From: JACRBK01 sp964427955
Lineage (GTDB): Bacteria; Chloroflexota; Anaerolineae; Aggregatilineales; Aggregatilineaceae
Length of the DNA stretch: 7,981 bases
NCBI GenBank assembly: GCA_964427955.1
Contig: CAYRWY010000283.1
Coordinates: 1 to 7,981, forward strand
Direction: 5' to 3'
Shown: positions 1 to 4,933 of the stretch, in pieces
Numbering within the stretch: position 1 is the first letter of the stretch
Layout: the number at the start of each line of letters is the position of its first letter
Notes under the pieces: model-generated
Databases searched by the model: none
What the model was told of the DNA's origin: nothing
The model's input: the letters and a program-made list of their open reading frames with translations, nothing else
Position numbers and translations under genes: made by a program

Positions 1-1
1 G

Positions 2-163
2 GTCTCGCTGCCGATCCTGATCCTGTCGGCGCGCGGCGACGCGAAAAGTGTCATGAGCGGTATGGACGCAGGGGCCAGCGATTATCTCCCTAAGCCGATT
101 TTGCACCACGACCTGGTGGCGAAAGTCCGGCGGATGTTGAACCTGGACCCGGTGCAAGAATAG
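2..163 (+). CDS. Response regulator receiver domain, C-terminal end (5' partial)
   Basis: The last 53 codons of a gene entering from the left; reading phase starts at base 2 and the gene stops at TAG (161-163). The peptide holds the second half of a CheY-like receiver fold: beta-4 with the switch Ser (LPILILSARGD), then AGASDYLPKP, whose Lys-Pro is the conserved lysine and cis-proline of receivers, then a last amphipathic helix (LVAKVRRMLNL). The phosphorylated Asp lies upstream, outside the window. The protein ends only about 20 residues after the Lys-Pro, so no output domain follows. It is either a single-domain regulator or a receiver at the C-terminus of a hybrid kinase or larger regulator. 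The partner kinase cannot be identified. The receiver family assignment is firm; the overall architecture is unknown. Confidence 0.88.
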   Translation, partial: VSLPILILSARGDAKSVMSGMDAGASDYLPKPILHHDLVAKVRRMLNLDPVQE

Positions 164-190
164 CACCGCCTTCGCTCCCTCGATTTCAGG

Positions 191-227
191 CGTGCCGGAT
201 GGGGTTCCCTCCGGCACGTTTTATTTT
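191..227 (+). terminator. Intrinsic terminator of the receiver-domain gene
   Basis: A perfect 9-bp stem, CGTGCCGGA (191-199) with TCCGGCACG (210-218), has a 10-nt loop and is followed at once by TTTTATTTT (219-227). It lies 28 nt after the TAG of the receiver gene, so it should separate that gene from the exported-protein genes downstream. Confidence 0.9.
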
Positions 228-267
228 CCGCGGCGGGACACGACTCGCATCCGACGGCACTTCGGCC

Positions 268-273
268 TATACT
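268..273 (+). promoter_or_regulatory. Possible -10 box upstream of the exported-protein operon
   Basis: TATACT matches the sigma-70 -10 consensus at 5 of 6 positions and sits 45 nt before the ATG at 319, after the upstream terminator. No good -35 box is seen at 16-18 nt (245-250 reads TCGCAT), and there is no extended -10 TG. It is therefore a weak candidate, though some promoter is needed in this gap. Confidence 0.35.
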
Positions 274-318
274 CGACAGGCATTCCCAGCGCGATTGATG
301 AAGTGAGGAGGAATAACG

Positions 319-1710
319 ATGCGGTGGTGTCATCTGGCGCTCGTCGTGAGTCTCATCGTCGCAGGTGTGCTCGCCGCCCCCAACTCCACGCGTGCCCAGG
401 GCGGACCCTTCGTGCAGGTCTGGCTGGTCCCTGGCGAGACCGGCCAACTCGGTCGCGTCGAATATCGTGACGCGGGACAAAACGTCCTGGCGTCGTACGC
501 GCTCACTGCCGGGACCGTCGGCTGGACGTACCAGGGCGGCGGGCGGTTGTTCAGTCTGACCCAGAACGACATCTCGATTTTCGATCCGTTCACCGGCAGA
601 ATCACCTTCTACACCCCGCCCGGCAAGGGCGCGGACACGGCGGACGCGTTCTACCAACTGCTGCGCGTGGCGCCCAACCCCGTCGATGCGACCTATGCCT
701 ACACCGTGCTGCGCAGCCCCACCGACTGGAACCAGACGGCGACGAGCCAGGTCTACGTCGCGGCGCCGAACGCGCTGGACGATCACGTCGTATACCAGCA
801 GGATCACGAAGCCTACCTGGGCGTCGAACCCATCGGGTGGAGCGCGGACGGCAGCACGCTGCTGCTGCAAGATATGCCGCAGGGCATCGGCGGCTACATC
901 CTGTTCATGTCGTACCACAACGTGCGCGCGCTCGACCTGAGCACCGGCGTGCTGACGCCGTTGGAAAGCATCGACGGCTATTCGAGCGACCTGCAATACA
1001 CGGCGGTCGTCGATACCAACGACAGCGGCCCGGTCAGCCTGACCGTAATCCAGATCAGCGCCTGGCAGAGCGGGACATTCCCCCTGCCCGCCCTGGGCGA
1101 GCAGCCCAGCGTCGGCGGGAATGCCGTCTTCTCGCCCGCCAACAGCCACGTTGCTTACCAGGTCGCGCGCGGCGATCCCGAACATGAAAAATACTGGACC
1201 ATCGTCGTGACCGGCAGCGAGTCGCGCGTCGTGCTCGAAGACGAAGGCCCGCGCTACGCGGACATCGGCGGCTGGCTGGACGAAAATACGCTCGTCGTCG
1301 GCAGCAAATTCAGTTCGCAGAGCGCCATCATCGACGTCAACAGCGGGGCGCTGCTGCGCGAGGTGCCCGGCTCCTTCCTGGGTTATGCCAACGGCCTGAC
1401 CTCGATCAGCGGCTTCGCGCCGTCCGGGGTGGCCTATGCCCAGTGCCCCGGCGCGCCCGTGTCGCGGCTGGCCGCGTTTGGCCGCGGGCGGATCACGTTC
1501 ACGGACGGATCGCTCACCAACGTGCGATCCTATGCCGGGACCGCCGCGGACATCGTCGCCACCCTGCCCGAAGGATCGACCTTCACCGTCTCGTCCGGCC
1601 CGGAATGCGCCGACGGCTACGCCTGGTGGACCGTGCAGTTTGACACCGGCGTCTATGGCGCCGTCGCCGAAGGTAACGCCCAAAGCTATTTCTTGGAACC
1701 CTGGCAGTAG
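319..1710 (+). CDS. Exported beta-propeller-like protein with C-terminal SH3-like domain
   Basis: A 463-residue protein. A strong Shine-Dalgarno GAGGAGG (305-311), 7 nt before the ATG, fixes the start. Residues 1-26 form a signal peptide (hydrophobic core about 6-20, likely cleavage after TRA), so it acts outside the membrane. Residues about 30-370 are beta-rich with repeated propeller-like blade motifs of the TolB/PD40 kind: WSADGSTLLLQ (174-184), ALDLSTGVLTPL (204-215), FSPANSHVAYQ (271-281) and GWLDENTLVVG (318-328). Residues about 388-463 look like a bacterial SH3 domain (NVRSYAGT near 401, LPEGSTFTV, final YFLEPWQ). Cys376 and Cys430 frame this domain and could form a disulfide. No catalytic motif is visible; the most likely role is binding to a surface partner, envelope polymer or peptide. 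The next exported-protein gene starts 29 nt later, probably in the same transcript. The domain type is fairly sure, the function unknown. Confidence 0.85.
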   Translation: MRWCHLALVVSLIVAGVLAAPNSTRAQGGPFVQVWLVPGETGQLGRVEYRDAGQNVLASYALTAGTVGWTYQGGGRLFSLTQNDISIFDPFTGRITFYTPPGKGADTADAFYQLLRVAPNPVDATYAYTVLRSPTDWNQTATSQVYVAAPNALDDHVVYQQDHEAYLGVEPIGWSADGSTLLLQDMPQGIGGYILFMSYHNVRALDLSTGVLTPLESIDGYSSDLQYTAVVDTNDSGPVSLTVIQISAWQSGTFPLPALGEQPSVGGNAVFSPANSHVAYQVARGDPEHEKYWTIVVTGSESRVVLEDEGPRYADIGGWLDENTLVVGSKFSSQSAIIDVNSGALLREVPGSFLGYANGLTSISGFAPSGVAYAQCPGAPVSRLAAFGRGRITFTDGSLTNVRSYAGTAADIVATLPEGSTFTVSSGPECADGYAWWTVQFDTGVYGAVAEGNAQSYFLEPWQ

Positions 1711-1739
1711 TATCCACACCTTACAGGAGTCAGTTCAGC

Positions 1740-3281
1740 ATGAAGCACAAGACTTTGGCACTTGGAGTAAGCACGATGGTATTTGTCGGCGCGCTGATCA
1801 TCGCCCTGCTGCCGTCGGGCATCGCGGCGGCGCTCCCCCAGCCTACCCCCACCGTCAAGCCCTTTGGCGATTTCGTGATCCCGACCGCCACCCCCGGCAC
1901 CGGCGGCGGCTTGAGCATTCCGACGGCCACGCCTGCAACCGGCGGCGGTTTCACCATCCCGACCGCCACGCCCGGCACCGGCGGGGGCTTCACGATCCCG
2001 ACCTCGACGCCCGCGGCTCCGGCGGGTCCGGCGCTGCCCAAGCTGGATGATGCCGGTTTGACCGCGCTCAACCTGCAACCCGGCGACGTGCCCGGCAGTT
2101 TTGCCAACAACCAACAGGTGCAGCCGTTCTCGCTGGATACTATGATCCAGTCGATCCGCGATCAGGGCGCTAACGACCTGGCCGATCAGATCGCACAGGC
2201 CGGGGCCACCTATGGCTGGAACAATTCGGTGGGCATCACCTACACCTCCTGCGAGCCGAGCGTGCCGATCAGCGAGATTTACAGCGAAGTCGGCCAGTTC
2301 ACCAGCCCGGACGCCGGGCGCGCCTATTTCAGCGATCCGCAGGTGCAGGGTATCTTCACCGCGCTGGGGTATACCGTGACGCCCGCCACGAATGTGCTCG
2401 GCTGGCGGACGACACTGGCCGCCCATCCCGGCGTATGTTTCGCCCAGGAGACGGGCTACGCGCTGTTCTTCGAATACTGGGGGCTGTGGATTACGGTCTC
2501 GATGACGGCAGATGCCAACACCGATCCGGGGATGGTCAACGGCTTCCTGGACCAACTGGCCGCGGTGCTGGTCGCCAAAGCCGACAGCCTGAGCAGCGCC
2601 CCCTTCCCCGCGACGCCGGTCCCCGGCTCGATTGCGGTGAACCCGCCCACCCCGGCGGCGACCCTGCCAGTGATTGGCGCGCCCACCCAACCGCCCCTCA
2701 CGGGCGGCGCGTCGCTGGCCGACATCGAGGGCGTGATCCCCAGCCAGGACGAGATCGGGCTGCCGTCCCAGTTCGCGCTCAACCCGTCGCTCAGCGTGAC
2801 ACAGACGCTCGACCAGGTCGTGGCGGGTATCCAGGCGCTGGGGCTGACCGAGCTGGCGAACGCCACCCAGCAAACCGGCACGCGCGATGGCCTGATCGGC
2901 ACCGTAATCCGCGTGTGGGATACGGGAACGTCCTGCCCGGACACCGTCGGCCTCTCGGTCGAAGTCGATATTTCGGTGTTCCAGACCGCGCAGGGTGCGC
3001 TCACCAATATGAACGACCCCACGCTCCAGCAAGCCTGGATCAATACCGGCGTGATCAGCGGCTTCCAGCCACAGGGCAGCGATGCCGTATTGGCGAGCGG
3101 CCAACTCCAGCACCAATGCGGCTCGGTCTCGTACTTCAACAAGCTAACGGCACACGGGCGCTTCGTGGTGGCGGTCTCGGCCATCGGCAACCAGGGCGCG
3201 GATCAGCAGACCCTGCTGACGGCGATTGACAGTCTGAGCGCCTACGTGATCCAGAAGATCGACGCGGCGGGGTTGCAGTAA
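1740..3281 (+). CDS. Exported protein with Pro/Thr/Gly repeat linker and duplicated Cys-pair domain, function unknown
   Basis: A 513-residue protein. AGGAG (1725-1729) lies 10 nt before the ATG, and the gap to the upstream stop is 29 nt, so it is probably cotranscribed with 319-1710. Residues 1-30 look like a signal peptide ending near GIAA; there is no lipobox Cys. Residues 47-98 are a low-complexity linker built from 13-residue IPTATPGTGGGFT-type units. Two related domains follow, about 101-283 and 326-509, joined by a second Pro/Thr/Ala linker (about 287-325). Each has a helical start, a TSC motif (Cys171, Cys399), a second Cys about 62 residues later (Cys233, Cys460), and a closing amphipathic helix (FLDQLAAVLVAKAD and AIDSLSAYVIQKID). 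The constant spacing suggests an internal duplication with one disulfide per copy. I do not recognise the family and see no active site. It probably acts on the cell surface or is secreted. Confidence 0.85.
   Translation: MKHKTLALGVSTMVFVGALIIALLPSGIAAALPQPTPTVKPFGDFVIPTATPGTGGGLSIPTATPATGGGFTIPTATPGTGGGFTIPTSTPAAPAGPALPKLDDAGLTALNLQPGDVPGSFANNQQVQPFSLDTMIQSIRDQGANDLADQIAQAGATYGWNNSVGITYTSCEPSVPISEIYSEVGQFTSPDAGRAYFSDPQVQGIFTALGYTVTPATNVLGWRTTLAAHPGVCFAQETGYALFFEYWGLWITVSMTADANTDPGMVNGFLDQLAAVLVAKADSLSSAPFPATPVPGSIAVNPPTPAATLPVIGAPTQPPLTGGASLADIEGVIPSQDEIGLPSQFALNPSLSVTQTLDQVVAGIQALGLTELANATQQTGTRDGLIGTVIRVWDTGTSCPDTVGLSVEVDISVFQTAQGALTNMNDPTLQQAWINTGVISGFQPQGSDAVLASGQLQHQCGSVSYFNKLTAHGRFVVAVSAIGNQGADQQTLLTAIDSLSAYVIQKIDAAGLQ
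1878..2033 (+). repeat. In-frame tandem repeat, four 39-bp units
   Basis: Units at 1878-1916, 1917-1955, 1956-1994 and 1995-2033 each begin ATYCCGAC and encode 13 residues: IPTATPGTGGGLS, IPTATPATGGGFT, IPTATPGTGGGFT, then the decayed IPTSTPAAPAGPA. The period is exactly 13 codons, so gain or loss of units keeps the frame. The units encode the flexible linker between the signal peptide and the first folded domain. Confidence 0.9.
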
Positions 3282-3285
3282 TCCC

Positions 3286-3401
3286 GGCCTCACCCCCCGA
3301 CCCCCTCTCCATTCAAAAGCGCAATGGAGAGGGGGAGAAAACCGAGGCTCTGATGCCCCTCTCCATCAAAAAACGGATGGAGAGGGGTTAGGGGTGAGGC
3401 C
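3286..3401. repeat. Nested inverted-repeat element with two inner hairpins
   Basis: The outer arms GGCCTCACCCC (3286-3296) and GGGGTGAGGCC (3391-3401) are perfectly complementary over 11 bp. Inside lie two hairpins: a 13-bp stem, CCCCCTCTCCATT (3301-3313) with AATGGAGAGGGGG (3323-3335), 9-nt loop; and an 11-bp stem, CCCCTCTCCAT (3356-3366) with ATGGAGAGGGG (3377-3387), 10-nt loop. The inner hairpins share the same arm sequence, so the whole can also be read as a 116-bp element with terminal inverted repeats of about 28 nt. No T-tract follows any stem on either strand, so it is not a standard intrinsic terminator, though it lies between convergent genes and could slow readthrough. No target-site duplication was recognised. 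It resembles dispersed palindromic repeats common in Chloroflexota and other GC-rich genomes. Confidence 0.85.
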
Positions 3402-3420
3402 AGGACCAGACAGTCTGGAC

Positions 3421-3460
3421 TTGACGCCTATTGGGCGACCCGGCGGGTCGCCCCTACGAT
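3421..3460. repeat. GTAGGGG-type hairpin repeat in the convergent gap
   Basis: GGGCGACCC (3433-3441) pairs perfectly with GGGTCGCCC (3445-3453) over 9 bp around a 3-nt loop. It is followed by CCTACGAT, so on the minus strand it reads ATCGTAGGGGCGACCC. The same CGCCCCTACGAT string (3449-3460) recurs at 6209-6220, and the preceding TTGACGC (3421-3427) recurs before the degenerate copy at 6267. It ends 2 nt before the stop codon of the minus-strand hydrolase. There is no U-tract. Confidence 0.75.
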
Positions 3461-3462
3461 CA

Positions 3463-4224
3463 TCAGGCTGGCGGCAGCAGGGTATCCGGCAGGGGACGCC
3501 CTTCAACAAAGGCGCGGGCCAGCGCGTTGAACAAGGCTGGATCTTCGCCGTTCCACTCGTGGTGCACCCCCGGCGCAAAACCGCCGACCGCTCCTGGCAC
3601 CCGGTGGACCAGCCGCGCGACCGACTGCCGGTTGGCGGGCACGTCTTTTTCACCGGTCACGAACAACAGGGGCACGTTCACCGTCTCCAGCCCGGCCAGG
3701 GGCGTGTAATCGGCGATCTGGTGGGTGATCTGCCGCAGGGTCGCAGTCGAAAGCGCGCGAGTGCAGGCATCGTAGCGGGGCATGACCTCGGGCGGAACGT
3801 GCAGACTGCGCGCCAGGATCGACCTACCCCAGCGGGTAGACACCAGCGCCGACAGTATCCAGCCCTGCGCCGTGATGAGCAGGCGCGCGGGCGCGATGTC
3901 GAAGGCCCCGGTCAGGAGCGCGCGCTCGATCCGCCGGGGATGGCGGGTCACGAGATGCAGCCCGACCACCGCGCCCAGCGACAGCCCGACCACACTTACG
4001 GGCTTGTCGGGTAGAATCTCCGCGACGGCGTCCGCCGCCTGATCGAAGGACTGCCAGGGGACGGCGCGGCTGTCACCATGCCCCGGCAGATCGACGGTGT
4101 AGCAGTCATAATCGGCAAAATGCGGGACCTGGGCGTGCCACAGCCACTGCCCGGTCGCCAGGCTGTGCAGAAAAACGATAGCAGCGGCGTCGGGATTTCC
4201 GCTGCGAGTGTAAGCGAGCGTCAT
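3463..4224 (-). CDS. Alpha/beta-hydrolase fold protein
   Basis: A 253-residue cytosolic enzyme of the alpha/beta-hydrolase superfamily (esterase, lactonase or C-C hydrolase type; substrate not readable). Visible landmarks: oxyanion-region strand IVFLHS (16-21), where the family usually has His-Gly; PGHGDS (47-52); nucleophile elbow GLSLGA with Ser82; acid candidate Asp194 in TGEKD; base candidate His221 or His222 in HHEW; and a helical cap region about 115-175. The length is normal for the family. The start is well supported: GAGGAG (positions 4238-4233 on the minus strand) lies 8 nt upstream, inside the end of the regulator gene. The ATG overlaps the regulator's TGA as ATGA (4221-4224), which indicates translational coupling and shared control. 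The enzyme probably handles a small ester or related compound sensed by that regulator; this is inference. Confidence 0.9.
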   Translation of the reverse strand: MTLAYTRSGNPDAAAIVFLHSLATGQWLWHAQVPHFADYDCYTVDLPGHGDSRAVPWQSFDQAADAVAEILPDKPVSVVGLSLGAVVGLHLVTRHPRRIERALLTGAFDIAPARLLITAQGWILSALVSTRWGRSILARSLHVPPEVMPRYDACTRALSTATLRQITHQIADYTPLAGLETVNVPLLFVTGEKDVPANRQSVARLVHRVPGAVGGFAPGVHHEWNGEDPALFNALARAFVEGRPLPDTLLPPA

Positions 4225-4772
4225 GGGTTGTGCTCCTCATGCGTGGGGGATAGATCGGGATTCGATAAGGCCATCGTCGTCAGCAGCCAGGGCTGGACGC
4301 CCGCACCCTGGCGCGCCGGATCTTGGTAGGGGGCCAGCAGCGCCTCCTGGTCGCGGGTCAGTTGGTGCAGTTCCTCCGCCGTCAGGTACAGCCGGTGCTG
4401 CGTATAGATCGCAGGCGGCATTCCCGGCTGGGGCTGCGCCTGCGCCCGCTTGAACTCGGCCAGCAGCGCGGCGAAGATCGTCGTGAAAATCCGCTCGTGC
4501 TCTTCGGGAGAGAGAGCGGCGGACGTCGCGAGGTCGATGCGCCCGGCGTCTTCGACCAGGGTCACGGCGCGCTCGACCGTCCCGCGCACTTTGCTCTCGC
4601 GCACCACTTCCAGCACGCCGCCTTCCAGCAGTAGATTGATATGCCGGTAAAGGGTGGTTTGAGCCACATCCGGCAGCAAGTCGGCCAACTGCTGCGGCGT
4701 CAGCACCCGGTTGGCCGCCGTCAGCATGATCCGCATCCGTACAGGGTGTAACAGCAGTTCCATGCGCTCCAT
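4221..4772 (-). CDS. ArsR-like winged-helix transcriptional regulator
   Basis: A 183-residue DNA-binding protein when read from the ATG at 4772. The N-terminal winged helix-turn-helix (about 5-73) includes HPVRMRIM, TPQQLADLL, the recognition helix AQTTLYRHINLLLEGG (38-52) and a wing with KVRGTVERAV. The C-terminal part (about 85-165) is helical and probably serves dimerisation or effector binding. There is no cysteine, so metal sensing of the classic ArsR/SmtB type is unlikely; it fits the broader HTH_20-like group. The frame stays open upstream to 4931, but the longer start would run through the promoter and operator and lacks a Shine-Dalgarno, whereas 4772 has one. It is the first gene of an operon with the hydrolase (4-nt overlap). 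A dyad inside its own promoter suggests autorepression, and it may also affect the divergent gene at 4934. Confidence 0.88.
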   Translation of the reverse strand: MERMELLLHPVRMRIMLTAANRVLTPQQLADLLPDVAQTTLYRHINLLLEGGVLEVVRESKVRGTVERAVTLVEDAGRIDLATSAALSPEEHERIFTTIFAALLAEFKRAQAQPQPGMPPAIYTQHRLYLTAEELHQLTRDQEALLAPYQDPARQGAGVQPWLLTTMALSNPDLSPTHEEHNP

Positions 4773-4774
4773 CG

Positions 4775-4784
4775 TCACCTCTCT
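4775..4784 (-). promoter_or_regulatory. Ribosome binding site that sets the regulator start
   Basis: On the minus strand this reads AGAGAGGTGA, with GAGAGG 5 nt before the ATG at 4772-4770. It supports this start over the in-frame upstream ATG at 4931. Confidence 0.75.
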
Positions 4785-4794
4785 ATTTCGTATT

Positions 4795-4826
4795 TTGATT
4801 ATATTTCCAATTTTGGAAATAATCAA
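4795..4826. promoter_or_regulatory. Candidate operator dyad inside the promoter
   Basis: TTTCCAA (4804-4810) and TTGGAAA (4813-4819) form a perfect 7-bp inverted repeat with a 2-nt centre. The symmetry extends outward to TTGATTA (4795-4801) and TAATCAA (4820-4826), offset by a 2-nt insertion on the left. The inner dyad fills the spacer between -35 and -10, so a bound dimer would block RNA polymerase. The likely ligand is the winged-helix regulator encoded just downstream; this is inference from position. Confidence 0.72.
4798..4826 (-). promoter_or_regulatory. Sigma-70-type promoter of the regulator/hydrolase operon
   Basis: On the minus strand, -35 TTGATT (4826-4821), a 17-nt spacer (4820-4804) and a perfect -10 TATAAT (4803-4798). 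Transcription should start near 4791, giving a leader of about 18 nt that holds the Shine-Dalgarno. The AT-rich patch stands out from its GC-rich surroundings. Confidence 0.82.
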
Positions 4827-4851
4827 GGGATAGGCCAGTACCCCAGGGCAG

Positions 4852-4880
4852 TTGTCGCAAAACCCAAATTGAGGCATAGT
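4852..4880 (+). promoter_or_regulatory. Candidate promoter of the binding-protein gene
   Basis: TTGTCG (4852-4857), a 17-nt spacer and CATAGT (4875-4880) each match the sigma-70 boxes at 4 of 6 positions. Start of transcription near 4887 would give a leader of about 47 nt. It is moderate in quality but correctly placed before the Shine-Dalgarno at 4920. Confidence 0.45.
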
Positions 4881-4919
4881 AAGGACGGGCCAGCGTGCCC
4901 GCCCTGGTTTTAGTGCTTC

Positions 4920-4925
4920 AGGAGG
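4920..4925 (+). promoter_or_regulatory. Ribosome binding site that sets the binding-protein start
   Basis: AGGAGG lies 8 nt before the ATG at 4934. The in-frame ATG at 4895 has no such site and would place 13 non-signal residues ahead of the signal peptide, so 4934 is preferred. Confidence 0.85.
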
Positions 4926-4933
4926 TCCCAAAC

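Noticed and set aside
82..1719. Long minus-strand open frame (545 codons) opposite the propeller-SH3 gene
   Set aside because: It is antisense to a gene with signal peptide, Shine-Dalgarno and domain motifs, its protein is rich in Arg/Gly/Asp/Val without domain logic, and such open frames are common opposite GC-rich genes.
1686..3116. Long minus-strand open frame (476 codons) opposite the duplicated-domain gene
   Set aside because: Antisense shadow; no ribosome binding site or recognisable motif, and the plus-strand gene is well supported.
3286..3401. CRISPR or tandem-repeat array reading of the CCCCTCTCCAT copies
   Set aside because: The copies alternate in orientation as hairpin arms and there are no regularly spaced direct repeats with unique spacers.
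3406..3418. Small dyad CCAGAC-a-GTCTGG between the two repeats in the convergent gap
   Set aside because: Six-bp arms with no gene start nearby; it may be chance or part of a repeat flank, with no context to assign a role.
4886..4901. Short hairpin CGGGC/GCCCG in the leader of the binding-protein gene, followed after 5 nt by GGTTTTAG
   Set aside because: Only 5 bp, and the T-run is short and not adjacent to the stem; too weak to call an attenuator.
4773..4931. N-terminal extension of the regulator to the ATG at 4931
   Set aside because: It would read through the promoter, dyad and ribosome binding site, and its 53 residues do not resemble a winged-helix N-terminus.
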